From Reyranella sp. (GTDB taxonomy: Bacteria > Pseudomonadota > Alphaproteobacteria > Reyranellales > Reyranellaceae), in assembly GCF_030651995.1 (NCBI RefSeq), contig NZ_JAUSBN010000079.1, positions 1 through 64,000 of the forward strand: 64,000 nucleotides of DNA, written 5' to 3'. The notes under the pieces were generated by a model. That model was not told the DNA's origin. It saw nothing but the letters and a program-made list of their open reading frames with translations, and searched no databases. The translations under genes were made by a program, and so were the position numbers. Positions 27,716 through 35,983 of the stretch are shown in pieces; position 1 is the first letter of the stretch; each line of letters begins with the position of its first letter.

Positions 27716-28001
27716 AGCATACCCGTTCCTTGCGATGCATCGCTCGCGCCGAAATCACCCTGATCAATCTGCCTTTGTCGCGAAGCATGAAAGTCACATG
27801 AAGCAGCCGCCCGTCGTCGGTTCGACCCAAGGCATGCAGTCTCAGTTCATGGATGGTGTGCCGAATATCCTCGACGACCAGCAACGGATCATTGAAGAAA
27901 ATCTGTTCCGCTTCACCTTGGCCAACCGCATGCTTTTCAGCGCTCTTGCGGCGATTTCCCTCATCCCAATCGAAACCCTCGATCTTTGAGAGATCAATCA
28001 A
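27699..28001 (-). CDS. brnT: BrnT-family ribonuclease toxin
   Basis: A 100-residue RelE-fold toxin with the family pattern FDWDEGNRRKSAEKH, EAEQIFFNDPLLVVED, LHALGRTDDGRLLHVTF and IRVISARAMHRKERVCYE. It blocks translation by cutting RNA (family knowledge). TTG at 28001 is the only start codon that keeps the conserved N-terminus. There is no Shine-Dalgarno; the promoter ends 11 bases upstream, so the mRNA is probably almost leaderless. It is followed by brnA with overlap. Lower GC than neighbours suggests acquisition. Confidence 0.9.
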   Translation of the reverse strand: MIDLSKIEGFDWDEGNRRKSAEKHAVGQGEAEQIFFNDPLLVVEDIRHTIHELRLHALGRTDDGRLLHVTFMLRDKGRLIRVISARAMHRKERVCYEQDS

Positions 28002-28002
28002 T

Positions 28003-28041
28003 GTATATTACCATAATATACAAAAAGCCAATGATCGGCAA
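28003..28041 (-). promoter_or_regulatory. brnTA promoter and operator
   Basis: On the minus strand, TTGCCG (28036-28041), a 17-bp spacer and TATTAT (28013-28018) form a good promoter. The -10 lies within a perfect palindrome, 8-bp arms GTATATTA/TAATATAC with a 3-bp spacer (28003-28021), ending 1 bp before the TTG start of brnT. Binding of BrnA or the BrnT-BrnA complex here would block RNA polymerase directly. Confidence 0.75.
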
Positions 28042-28057
28042 CCTTTCAGCATAGCGG

Positions 28058-28834
28058 CTACCTGAACACGTCCTTGCGGTGACGCACCTCGGCGAACACC
28101 GAGACCGGATCGCCGCCGGCGAGGCCGACCGCGGCCTGGACCGCCGGAACGTCGACGCGCAGGAACGGGTTGGTGGCCTTCTCCTCGCCGAGCAGCGACG
28201 GCACGGTAGCCTCGCCCCGGGCGCGCGCCGCGTCGATGGCGGCCGAGCGTGCCTTGAGCTTCTGGTTCCCGGTCTCGACCGTCAACGCAAAGCGGGCGTT
28301 CGACTGGGTGTATTCATGCGCGCAGTAGACGCGCATGTCGTCGGGCAGTGCGCGCAGCCGGCTGAGCGACGTCCAGAACTGCTGCGGCGTGCCTTCGAAC
28401 ATGCGGCCGCAGCCCAGCGCGAACAGCGTGTCGCCGCAGAACAGCGCCTTCTGGTCGCGGAAGGCATAGGCGATGTGGCCGCTCGTGTGGCCGGGCACGA
28501 AGAAGATCTCGGCCTCGGCCTCGCCGACCCGGTAGCGGTCGCCATCGTCGACCTCGACGTCGATGCCGGGGATGCGGGCGCGATCCTGGCGCAGGCCGAC
28601 GATGGTGCAGCCGGTCGCCTTCTTGATCTCGAGGTTGCCGCCCACGTGATCGCCGTGGTGGTGGGTGTTCAGGATGTGGGTGATCTTCCAGCGGCGCTTT
28701 TCGGCCTCCGCGAGGACCGGTCCGGCCACGGCGGGATCGACGACGGCCACGGCCCCGCTCTGGGGCTCCCGCATCAACCACACGTAATTGTCGTTCAGGA
28801 CCGGGATACGGACAATGTCTAGCGTTGTGCTCAT
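28058..28834 (-). CDS. gloB: Hydroxyacylglutathione hydrolase (glyoxalase II)
   Basis: A 258-residue metallo-beta-lactamase-fold enzyme that hydrolyses S-lactoylglutathione to lactate and glutathione. It has THHHGDH at residues 57-63, FVPGHTSGHIAY, FCGDTLFALGCGRMFEG and a C-terminal EEKATNPFLR substrate-binding region, all glyoxalase II features. It is divergent from a SAM-dependent methyltransferase gene 72 bp away, a pairing common in alphaproteobacteria. Confidence 0.96.
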   Translation of the reverse strand: MSTTLDIVRIPVLNDNYVWLMREPQSGAVAVVDPAVAGPVLAEAEKRRWKITHILNTHHHGDHVGGNLEIKKATGCTIVGLRQDRARIPGIDVEVDDGDRYRVGEAEAEIFFVPGHTSGHIAYAFRDQKALFCGDTLFALGCGRMFEGTPQQFWTSLSRLRALPDDMRVYCAHEYTQSNARFALTVETGNQKLKARSAAIDAARARGEATVPSLLGEEKATNPFLRVDVPAVQAAVGLAGGDPVSVFAEVRHRKDVFR

Positions 28835-28906
28835 GATGCAAGGCTAGCAGAGCTGAATTGCGTCGGCCATGGCCCGCCCGGCCGGCTTTCTGCTACAGTT
28901 CCGAGC

Positions 28907-29692
28907 ATGTGGAGCGACGTTCTCGACCTGGAGGAATTCTACGGCAGCACGCTGGGCCAGATGACCCGGCGGCTCCTGCGCAACCGCCTGCGCGAAATCT
29001 GGCCCAACGTTCGCGGCGAGACGGTGCTCGGGCTCGGCTACGCGCAACCGCTGCTGCGCCCCTTCATGGAGGAGGCCGGACGGACGCTCGCCTTCATGCC
29101 CGCCCAGCAGGGCGTCACACGCTGGCCGCGCGAAGGCCGGAACCTCGCAACCCTCGTCGACGAACTCGACCTGCCGCTGCCCGACCGATCGGTCGACCGG
29201 GTCGTGCTGGTCCACGCCGTCGAATGCACCGAGCAGCTGCGCCCGATGCTGCGCGAGATCTGGCGCGTGATGGCCGATGGCGGCCGCATGGTCGTCGTGG
29301 CCCCGACCCGCACCGGCTTCTGGTCGCAGGTCGACCGCTCGCCCTTCTACCAGGGGCATCCCTATTCGGCGGGACAGCTCAACGCCCTGCTGCGCGCCAA
29401 CATGTTCGCGCCGCTGCGCCAGACCCGCGCGCTCTACATGCCGCCCACCCGGTCGCGGCTCATGATGCGCATGGCGCCGGCCATCGAGCGGTTCGGTCAG
29501 CGCTGGCTCGGCCGCTTCGGCGGCGTCAACGTCATCGAATCCGGCAAGCAGCTCTATGCCGGCATTGTCGAGCGCAGCCAGCCGCAAGCCGTCCCCGTGC
29601 GGCCGAAGCTCCGGGTCGCCAGCTCGCGCGACACCCCGCAGGCTGCGAGCGCCGCGCGCAACGCCGAGGACGGCGAAAAACCCGCCTCCTGA
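28907..29692 (+). CDS. SAM-dependent methyltransferase (class I)
   Basis: A 261-residue methyltransferase-like protein. The SAM-binding glycine loop is ETVLGLGYAQPLL near residue 40, and the post-strand-4 motif is LPLPDRSVDRVVLVHAVE near 100, followed by LREIWRVMADGGRMVVVAPTRTG. The C-terminal 40 residues are low complexity. It is conserved beside gloB, and the substrate is unknown. Confidence 0.85.
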   Translation: MWSDVLDLEEFYGSTLGQMTRRLLRNRLREIWPNVRGETVLGLGYAQPLLRPFMEEAGRTLAFMPAQQGVTRWPREGRNLATLVDELDLPLPDRSVDRVVLVHAVECTEQLRPMLREIWRVMADGGRMVVVAPTRTGFWSQVDRSPFYQGHPYSAGQLNALLRANMFAPLRQTRALYMPPTRSRLMMRMAPAIERFGQRWLGRFGGVNVIESGKQLYAGIVERSQPQAVPVRPKLRVASSRDTPQAASAARNAEDGEKPAS

Positions 29693-29713
29693 TTTCCCAA
29701 CGGAAAGAACGAC

Positions 29714-30646
29714 ATGTCATTTTCTCCGCGCGTCATCGCGCTGCTGGGTTTTGGCGAAGCCGGTTCGGCCATCGCGCGCGGTCTGGTGACCGAGACCGGA
29801 TGGCGTGGCCCCTCGAAGCCCGGTGACAATGCCCCGCGCCGCGTCATCGCCATCGACACCGCCCTCGACAAGGACCCGCGCGGGACGGCGCTCGGCAAGG
29901 TCGCACGCGGGCTCGATGTCGCGATCAGCGACAGCTACACCGAGACGCTGAGCGAAGCCGATCTCGTGATCTGCGCCGTGCAGGGCGAGCACGCCCTCTC
30001 GGCCGCGCGGTCCGCCGCGCCGCTCCTGAAGAAGGGCGCGCACTATCTCGACCTCTGCACCGTCACCGGCAGGATGTCGGACGAGGATCGCGCCGAGATC
30101 GAGAAGGGCGCGGGCCGCTACATCGACATCGCCGTCATGGGCGGCTTCTTCAAGCAGGGCATCAAGGCGCCGATGCTGGTGGCGGGCGAGGACGCCGCCG
30201 AGGCCGTCGCCTGGATGAACGACAACGGCTTCGTCGCCACCCTGCTCGGACCGAAGCCCGGCAGCGCCTCGTCGGTGAAGATGCTGCGCAGCACGCTGGT
30301 GAAGGGCATCGAGGCGCTGGGCGTCGAGGCCCTGGTCGCAGCGCAGCGCCAGGGCATCCTCGACGAGGTACTGGGCTGCCTGGGCGACGCCGATTCGATG
30401 GGGCTCTCCGGCTTCATCACCATGCTGGTGCAGACGCATGTCGTTCATGCCCATCGCCGCTGGGAGGAGATGGGTCTGGTCGCCCAAACCTTGCGCGAGA
30501 CCGGCGTCGATCCGCTGATGACGGAAGTCATCGAGAAGAGCCATCGCCGCACGGTCGACGCCCAGATCGCGCCGGCCGACGGCCAGGTGCCGAGCCTCGA
30601 GGAGGCGCTGCAGATTCTCTCGGAGCGGGTGATCGGTGGACGCTGA
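29714..30646 (+). CDS. NAD(P)-dependent oxidoreductase with DUF1932 C-terminal domain
   Basis: A 310-residue beta-hydroxyacid dehydrogenase-like protein. The Rossmann motif is IALLGFGEAGSAIARGL at the N-terminus. The central catalytic-type region is YIDIAVMGGFFKQGIKAPMLVAGEDA, and Lys in SASSVKMLRSTLVKG marks the helical C-terminal domain of the DUF1932 type. The substrate is not known; relatives act on 6-phosphogluconate-like or 3-hydroxyacid substrates. It is overlapped by the downstream YbaK-like gene. Confidence 0.87.
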   Translation: MSFSPRVIALLGFGEAGSAIARGLVTETGWRGPSKPGDNAPRRVIAIDTALDKDPRGTALGKVARGLDVAISDSYTETLSEADLVICAVQGEHALSAARSAAPLLKKGAHYLDLCTVTGRMSDEDRAEIEKGAGRYIDIAVMGGFFKQGIKAPMLVAGEDAAEAVAWMNDNGFVATLLGPKPGSASSVKMLRSTLVKGIEALGVEALVAAQRQGILDEVLGCLGDADSMGLSGFITMLVQTHVVHAHRRWEEMGLVAQTLRETGVDPLMTEVIEKSHRRTVDAQIAPADGQVPSLEEALQILSERVIGGR

Positions 30647-31139
30647 GATCAGGACGGGTGAGGTCTTCGACCGGCTGGTGACGCTCCTCACCGAGGCCAA
30701 CGCGAAGTTCCGGGTCATCGAGCACGCCCACGAGGGAAAATCGGAAGCGATCAGCGCCATTCGCGGCAACCGTCCCGACCAGGCCGCCAAGGCGATGGTG
30801 CTCGACGTGCGCGGTGGCGGCGGCGGCAAGCGTCACGTGCTCGCCATCCTGCCCGGCAGCCGCAAGCTCGACTTCGCCGCCGTCGCCGCCCTGTTCGAGG
30901 CGCGCAAGTGCGGTTTCGCCTCGCCGGACACGGCGCAGGAGCTGACCGGCTGCGTCATGGGCGCGGTGCCGCCCTTCGCGCTCGATCCCGCGCTCTCGAT
31001 CGTGGTCGAGGAAGACCTGCTGGCGAACGAGACGCTGTTCTTCAACGCCGGCCGGCTCGACCGTTCGATGGAGCTCGACACGAAGGACTGGCTGGCGGTC
31101 GCCAGGCCTCGCCTCGCCCGGATCGCGGTCCGTGACTGA
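30636..31139 (+). CDS. YbaK/EbsC-family aminoacyl-tRNA deacylase-like protein
   Basis: A 167-residue single-domain YbaK/ProX-type editing protein expected to hydrolyse mischarged aminoacyl-tRNAs. Family text: AKFRVIEHAHEGKSEAISAIRG, QAAKAMVLDV, the Lys-Asp KLDF, and GAVPPFAL. The GTG start overlaps the previous gene's end by 11 bp, and its stop overlaps the next gene's GTG. The exact tRNA substrate is unknown. Confidence 0.87.
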   Translation: MDAEIRTGEVFDRLVTLLTEANAKFRVIEHAHEGKSEAISAIRGNRPDQAAKAMVLDVRGGGGGKRHVLAILPGSRKLDFAAVAALFEARKCGFASPDTAQELTGCVMGAVPPFALDPALSIVVEEDLLANETLFFNAGRLDRSMELDTKDWLAVARPRLARIAVRD

Positions 31140-31578
31140 GCTGTGGAGCTTCGGCCCCGTCGCCGAGGCCGACTTCGAACCGCTGCTGGCGCTCCGCACC
31201 GACGTGATGCGCGCGCATCTCGGACGGGTCGGGCGCTATACGCCGGAGCGTTCGAGGCAAATGTTCCGGAAGCATTTCGACGAGGCGGGGACGCGCCTGA
31301 TCCTGCAGGACGGCGTCCGCGTGGGCTGCGTCGGATTCCGACGGCATGGTGACGAGATCCGTATCGACTCCTTCTACCTCGAACGCCGCCTGCACGGTTC
31401 AGGCCTTGGCACGAAGATCCTGAAGGCGCTCCTGGCCGAGGCCGACGCCACCGGCCTGCCCGTGCGGCTCGAAGTCCTGAACGGCAGCCCCGCCGACCGT
31501 CTCTACCTGCGCCACGGCTTCGTGAAGCTCAGGGAAGACGGGATCGAGGGCTTCTACGAGCGTTTGCCGTCCAGCTAA
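31132..31578 (+). CDS. GNAT-family N-acetyltransferase
   Basis: A 148-residue GNAT enzyme. The acetyl-CoA loop is ERRLHGSGLGTKILKALL and the C-terminal strand/helix VLNGSPADRLYLRHGFVKL. The GTG start overlaps the YbaK-like gene by 8 bp, so these three genes (29714-31578) form an operon. The acceptor substrate is unknown. Confidence 0.87.
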   Translation: MTELWSFGPVAEADFEPLLALRTDVMRAHLGRVGRYTPERSRQMFRKHFDEAGTRLILQDGVRVGCVGFRRHGDEIRIDSFYLERRLHGSGLGTKILKALLAEADATGLPVRLEVLNGSPADRLYLRHGFVKLREDGIEGFYERLPSS

Positions 31579-31596
31579 GCGCAAACTCAACAACGA

Positions 31597-31730
31597 CCTC
31601 ATGCTGAGGAGGCTGCCCCTCGAATACCTCGGGGTAAACTCCGCAGCCATCTCGAAGCATGGGCTACACACACGGCGCTTGTTGCCCATCCTTCGAGACG
31701 CACGCCTGCGGCGTGCTCCTGAGAGTCTGA
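31597..31730. repeat. Palindromic repeat, family A (copy 2, with inserted palindromic module)
   Basis: It starts with CCTCATGCTGAGGAG. Where other copies have a short variable hairpin, this copy carries CCCCTCGAATACCTCGGGG plus TAAACTCC before the TCTCGAAGCATGGG arm. The opposite arms are CCCATCCTTCGAGACG and a degenerate CTCCTGAG. Together with the next copy it fills the gene-free stretch 31579-31993. Confidence 0.8.
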
Positions 31731-31778
31731 CTCGAAATGAATGCAGCTAATACAAGAGGCTATGAACAGCCCCGATAA

Positions 31779-31951
31779 CCTCACCCTGAGGAGCATCGCG
31801 CAGCGATGCGTCTCGAAGGGTTGGAACGCGCACCTTGCCTGTTGCCCATCCTTCGAGACGCGCCGTGGAGTTTACCCCGAGGTACTCGAGGGGCGGCGCT
31901 CCTCAGGATGAGGTAAGTGCTTGAATTGATTCAATTCATTTCCGGCCAGCC
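31779..31951. repeat. Palindromic repeat, family A (copy 3)
   Basis: Outer arms CCTCACCCTGAGGAG (31779-31793) and CTCCTCAGGATGAGG (31899-31913). The right-hand loop carries the GGAGTTTACCCCGAGGTAC / TCGAGGGG module. The tail 31898-31951 is the exact reverse complement of 11637-11690, including the AT-rich palindrome TTGAATTGATTCAA. Confidence 0.85.
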
Positions 31952-31993
31952 TCTCAGGATGAGGTAGTGCGGGGAGGCTTGAAGGGGAAGACT

Positions 31994-32599
31994 CTAATCC
32001 CGCCGTAGCAGGAACACCGCCTGTTCGCCGATCAGGTTGGCGAGCAGCGGCGGCAGGTTGATGCGGCGGCTCGTGCTGTTCAGGACGATGGCGCGCTCGA
32101 TGCGCACGCCCATGGTGCGGCAGAGCGCGCGGAAATCGTCGATGCTGCAGAGATGGATGTTGGGCGTGTCGTACCACTTGTAGGGCAGCGACGCGGTTTC
32201 CGGCATGCGGCCGCCGAACACGAGCCGCAGCCTCACCTGCCAGTGGGCGAAGTTGGGAAAGGAGACGATGGCGTGTTTGCCGACGCGCAGCATCTGCTCC
32301 AGCACCCGGCGCGGCTCGCGCGTGGCCTGCAGGGTCTGGCTCAGGATCACATAGTCGAAGGCGGCGTCGGGATAGTCGCGCAGATCCGTATCGGCGTCGC
32401 CCTGGATGACCGAGAGACCGTTGGCGACGCAGGCGTTCACGCCGGCCTGGCTGAGTTCCATGCCGCGCGCATCGACCCTCTTGGCGTTCATGAGATGGGC
32501 CAGCAGCGCCCCGTCGCCGCAGCCGACGTCGAGTGCGCGCGTGCCGGGCTCCACCATGTCGGCGATGAGCTGCAGGTCGACGCGGATCGGGGCGGCCAT
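31994..32599 (-). CDS. metW: Methionine biosynthesis protein MetW
   Basis: A 201-residue SAM-methyltransferase-fold protein that partners MetX in methionine synthesis. It has LDVGCGDGALLAHL near residue 23, ARGMELSQAGVNACVANGLSVIQGDAD and FDYVILSQTLQATREPRRVL, the typical MetW pattern. ATG at 32599 overlaps the metX stop by 1 base; GTG at 32602 is an alternative. The metXW pair shares the upstream SAM-II riboswitch. Confidence 0.95.
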   Translation of the reverse strand: MAAPIRVDLQLIADMVEPGTRALDVGCGDGALLAHLMNAKRVDARGMELSQAGVNACVANGLSVIQGDADTDLRDYPDAAFDYVILSQTLQATREPRRVLEQMLRVGKHAIVSFPNFAHWQVRLRLVFGGRMPETASLPYKWYDTPNIHLCSIDDFRALCRTMGVRIERAIVLNSTSRRINLPPLLANLIGEQAVFLLRRD

Positions 32600-33768
32600 C
32601 ACGACACGCTCCCGAGGCCGCGCACCGTCGCGGCCCCTTTCAGGAACCCGGAGAGCGTACGGAACATCTCGGGCTCGTCGAGCAGGAAGGCGTCGTGGCC
32701 CTTGTCGCTGTCGACCTCGACGAACGACACGTTGGCGGCCGCGGCGTTGAGCGCATGGACGACGGCGCGGCTCTCACGCGTCGGGAACAGCCAGTCGCTG
32801 GTGAAGGACATCAGGCAGAAGCGGGTCGTCGTGCCCTTGAAGGCGTTGGCCAGCACGTCGCCATGCGCGCCCGCAAGGTCGAAATAGTCCATCGCGCGCG
32901 TGATGTAGAGGTAGCTGTTGGCGTCGAAGCGATCCACGAAGGTCGAGCCCTGGTGGCGCAGGTAGCTCTCGACCTGGAAATCGGCGTCGAAGCCGAAGCC
33001 CAGCGCGTCGCGGTTCTGCAGGGCGCGGCCGAACTTGCGCTGCAGCGCCTGTTCCGAGAGGTAGGTGATGTGCGCGGTCATGCGGGCGACCGCGAGGCCG
33101 CGCGCCGGGTTGGTCTGGTGCAGGCGATAGTCGCCGCCCTTCCACTCCGGGTCGGCCATGATCGCCTGGCGACCGACCTCGTGAAACGCGATGTTCTGCG
33201 CCGAGTGATGCGCGGCACAGGCGATCGGCACCGCCGAGAAGACGCGCTTCGGATAGGTCGCCGCCCATTCCAGCACCTGCATGCCCCCCATCGAGCCGCC
33301 GATGACGCAGAAGAGATCGGGAATGCCGAGATGGTCGAGCAACGCCGCCTGTGCCCGCACCATGTCGCCGATGGTCACCACCGGAAAGCGCAGGTTCCAG
33401 GGCCGGCCGGTCGAGGGATCGTGCCCCTGCGGACCGGTCGTGCCCATGCAATGGCCGAGCACGTTGATGCAGATGATGAAGTAACGGGCTGGATCGAGCA
33501 CCTTGCCCGCGCCGATCAGGCTCTCCCACCAACCGTCCTTGCCGGTGACGGGATGGCGATCGGCGACGAACTGGTCGCAGGTCAGCGGATGGCAGACCAG
33601 GACGGCATTCGACTTGTCGGCGTTCAGCATGCCGTAGGTCTGGTAGGCCACCCGGTAGGGGCCGAGATCGACGCCGCAGTCGAGGCGCAACGGCCGGTCC
33701 GCGCCCAGGATCGCGTGGCGGCACTGGGCGAGCGCCTTGCGTTCGGCATCGGTGAGGTCGTCCAGCAC
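32599..33768 (-). CDS. metX: Homoserine O-acetyltransferase
   Basis: A 389-residue alpha/beta-hydrolase-fold enzyme that acetylates (or succinylates) homoserine, the first committed step of methionine synthesis. The nucleophile motif GGSMGG gives Ser at residue 159, the acid lies in SFTSDWLFP and the His in KGHDAF. GTG start at 33768 with GGAG 8 bases upstream. Transcription passes a SAM-II aptamer and a strong terminator first, so high SAM should reduce metXW expression. Confidence 0.95.
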   Translation of the reverse strand: MLDDLTDAERKALAQCRHAILGADRPLRLDCGVDLGPYRVAYQTYGMLNADKSNAVLVCHPLTCDQFVADRHPVTGKDGWWESLIGAGKVLDPARYFIICINVLGHCMGTTGPQGHDPSTGRPWNLRFPVVTIGDMVRAQAALLDHLGIPDLFCVIGGSMGGMQVLEWAATYPKRVFSAVPIACAAHHSAQNIAFHEVGRQAIMADPEWKGGDYRLHQTNPARGLAVARMTAHITYLSEQALQRKFGRALQNRDALGFGFDADFQVESYLRHQGSTFVDRFDANSYLYITRAMDYFDLAGAHGDVLANAFKGTTTRFCLMSFTSDWLFPTRESRAVVHALNAAAANVSFVEVDSDKGHDAFLLDEPEMFRTLSGFLKGAATVRGLGSVS

Positions 33769-33807
33769 TGCCCACTCCAGCGAAAGGCCCCGTACCAGGA
33801 GCCAACG

Positions 33808-33841
33808 AAAAAGCCCCCGACCGGAAGGACGGGGGCTTTTT
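33808..33841 (-). terminator. Intrinsic terminator in the metX leader
   Basis: A perfect 12-bp stem (33808-33819 with 33830-33841) and a 10-base loop; on the metX transcript the stem ends GGGGGCTTTTT followed by CG. It lies between the SAM-II aptamer and the metX start, so it is probably the riboswitch expression platform. The plus-strand direction also gives a T-run, but nothing reads that way here. Confidence 0.85.
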
Positions 33842-33852
33842 CGAGCACTCCG

Positions 33853-33906
33853 ACCTTTTAGCGGTGTTTAACGTGGCCGCAAGCCGGTCGGCTCAAATTC
33901 CACGGA
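33853..33906 (-). ncRNA. SAM-II (SAM-alpha) riboswitch upstream of metX
   Basis: The transcribed strand reads through the SAM-II core elements in order: CGTGG, AATTTGAGCCGACCGGCTTGC, then GCCACGTTAAAC and CGCTAAAAGG. CGTGG pairs with CCACG as stem P1, and the distal CGCTAAAA segment supplies the pseudoknot strand. This is the known alphaproteobacterial SAM sensor of methionine genes. It begins about at the predicted transcription start and is followed by the terminator at 33808-33841. Confidence 0.93.
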
Positions 33907-33911
33907 GAGGC

Positions 33912-33940
33912 TCTATAAGGTCGCGGACGGCGGGAGGCAA
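33912..33940 (-). promoter_or_regulatory. metX promoter
   Basis: TTGCCT (33935-33940), 17-bp spacer and TATAGA (33912-33917) on the minus strand. Transcription would start near 33905, the 5' edge of the SAM-II aptamer. Confidence 0.7.
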
Positions 33941-34018
33941 GCCTCTTGCGGCTTGTTTGCCTTTACGCGGGCGGTGCGGACGTAGTATCGCCGCTGCGCA
34001 CAGGAAAAAAACGGCCTA

Positions 34019-34870
34019 ATGGACGCTCCCAGTCTCGACAGCTTGCGGCAGGAAATCGATGCCATCGACACCGAACTGCACGGCTTGATCCGCCGTCGCG
34101 CGGAGGTCGTCGGGCAGATCTCTGCAACCAAGCCGGCGGGAGGCCTCGCGCTGCGTCCGGGCCGTGAAGCCCAGGTTCTGCGCAAGCGGCTGGCGACGCA
34201 CGACGGACAGTTCCCCTCCGCCGCCGTCTATCGCATGTGGCGTGAAATGATGAGCGCCTTCACGCTCATCCAGACACCCGGCCTGAAGATCGCGATCTGC
34301 CGTCCCGACGACCAGCCCGGGTACTGGGACCTCGCGCGCGACCATTTCGGCTGCCAGATCCCCTTCGTTCCGCACGACACGCCGGCCGGCGTGCTGTCCG
34401 CGGTGCGCGCCAGCACGACGACGATTGGCGTCGTGCCCGCCCCGCTCGAGGCGGACTCGACGCCCTGGTGGCCCCTGCTTGCCGGCAAGGACACGACCCT
34501 GCCGACCGTGATCGCCCGCCTGCCCTTCCTGGCCATGCCGAACGCGCGCGCGCGAGGGATCTCGGCCTTCGTGCTGGCCCGCATCGATGCCGAGCCGAGC
34601 GGTTCGGATCGCGGCCTGGTGGCCATCGAGGCGAAGAACGGGCTGAGCCGCGACCGCATCGCCGCCGCCCTCGCCAAGGTGGGCATGCCGGCCTTCACCT
34701 CGGCGCTGGACCAGGTCATGGCGGGAGTGCATCACTATCTCGTCGAGGTACCGGGCATGATCGCCGACGACGATCCGCGCCTGCGCGACCTCGAAGCGGC
34801 CCTGGGACTGGAAAAAGGCTGCGCGGCGGCCATCGGCGCCTATGCCGTGCCGATCGACGCCAAACCATGA
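34019..34870 (+). CDS. Chorismate mutase (AroQ domain) with C-terminal extension
   Basis: A 283-residue protein. The first ~90 residues form an AroQ-type helical chorismate mutase (LDSLRQEIDAIDTELHGLIRRRAEVVGQI ... FPSAAVYRMWREMMSAFTLIQ). The ~190-residue remainder has a prephenate-dehydratase-like feel (IGVVPAP, a late ACT-like segment GLVAIEAKNGLSRDRIAAALA) but I see no dehydratase active site. It starts the run chorismate mutase, hisC, tyrC, as in many alphaproteobacteria, for aromatic amino acids. An AGGA lies upstream of the ATG. Confidence 0.87.
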   Translation: MDAPSLDSLRQEIDAIDTELHGLIRRRAEVVGQISATKPAGGLALRPGREAQVLRKRLATHDGQFPSAAVYRMWREMMSAFTLIQTPGLKIAICRPDDQPGYWDLARDHFGCQIPFVPHDTPAGVLSAVRASTTTIGVVPAPLEADSTPWWPLLAGKDTTLPTVIARLPFLAMPNARARGISAFVLARIDAEPSGSDRGLVAIEAKNGLSRDRIAAALAKVGMPAFTSALDQVMAGVHHYLVEVPGMIADDDPRLRDLEAALGLEKGCAAAIGAYAVPIDAKP

Positions 34871-34894
34871 TCTGAACTTTCACAGGAGACTGGC

Positions 34895-35983
34895 ATGAGC
34901 GCGCTCACCCCGCGTCCGGGCATCATGAAGATCGCGCCCTATGTGCCGGGCAAGGACTCGATCGACGGCAAGGAGACGATCGCCAAGCTGTCGTCCAACG
35001 AGGGCGCGCTCGGCCCCTCGCCCAAGGCGATGGCGGCCTATGCCAAGGCGGCAGCCGAGCTGCATCGCTACCCCGACGGCGACACCGCGAAACTGCGCGC
35101 GGCGCTGGGCCGCCACTACGGTCTCGATCCGGCGCGCATCGTCTGCGGTGCGGGCTCCGACGAGATCCTGAACCTGCTGGTTCGCGCCTACTGCGGCCCC
35201 GGCGACGAGCTGCTCTACAGCCAGTACGGCTTCCTGATGTACGCGATCAACGCGCTGGGCGTCGGCGCGACCCCGGTCGCGGCGCCGGCCAAGGGCTATG
35301 GCAGCGACATCGATGCGATGCTGGCGGCGGTGACGGACAGGACGCGCATCGTCTGCCTCGCCAATCCGAACAATCCGACCGGCACCTACGTCACCAAGGA
35401 CGATGTGCGCCGCCTGCATGCCGGCCTGCCGAAGAACGTGCTGCTGGTCATCGACGCGGCCTATGCCGAGTATGTCAGCCGGAACGACTACGACTCGGGA
35501 GTCGAGCTGGTCGACCAGGCCGAGAACGTCGTGATGACCCGGACCTTCTCGAAGATCTACGGGCTGGGCGGACTGCGTCTCGGCTGGATGTATGGGCCGG
35601 CCGGAATCGTCGACGTGATGAGCCGGCTGCGTCAGCCGTTCAACGTCAACCTGGCCGCGCAGATCGCGGGCGTCGCGGCGCTGGAGGACATCGCCCACAC
35701 CGACGCCAGCCGCACCAACAACGACATCTGGCTGCCGTGGCTCAGCGCCGAACTGACCCGGCTCGGCCTGCAGCCGGTGCCGAGCGTGGGCAACTTCCTG
35801 CTGGTCGGCTTCGGCTCGAAGGAACGCGCGGTCGCGGCCAACGACTGGCTTATGAACGACGGTCTGATCCCGCGCCTCGTCGCGGGCTATGGCCTGCCCG
35901 AGCACCTGCGCATCACCGTCGGCACCGAGGCCGAGGTGAAGGCGGTGCAGGCGTCGCTGGCCCGCTTCGTGGCCGCGAAATGA
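34895..35983 (+). CDS. hisC: Histidinol-phosphate/aromatic aminotransferase
   Basis: A 362-residue PLP enzyme of aminotransferase class I/II. The PLP lysine is in TRTFSKIYGLGGLRLGW (K220), and ANPNNPTGTY near residue 156 is the usual binding loop. Between chorismate mutase and tyrC it probably serves both imidazole-acetol phosphate and prephenate/aromatic transamination. It overlaps tyrC by 4 bp (ATGA). AGGAGA precedes the ATG. Confidence 0.93.
   Translation: MSALTPRPGIMKIAPYVPGKDSIDGKETIAKLSSNEGALGPSPKAMAAYAKAAAELHRYPDGDTAKLRAALGRHYGLDPARIVCGAGSDEILNLLVRAYCGPGDELLYSQYGFLMYAINALGVGATPVAAPAKGYGSDIDAMLAAVTDRTRIVCLANPNNPTGTYVTKDDVRRLHAGLPKNVLLVIDAAYAEYVSRNDYDSGVELVDQAENVVMTRTFSKIYGLGGLRLGWMYGPAGIVDVMSRLRQPFNVNLAAQIAGVAALEDIAHTDASRTNNDIWLPWLSAELTRLGLQPVPSVGNFLLVGFGSKERAVAANDWLMNDGLIPRLVAGYGLPEHLRITVGTEAEVKAVQASLARFVAAK

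Noticed and set aside
31579-31993. CRISPR array in the repeated stretch
   Set aside because: The repeats are long palindromes with paired arms, not short direct repeats with regular unique spacers, and no cas genes are near.
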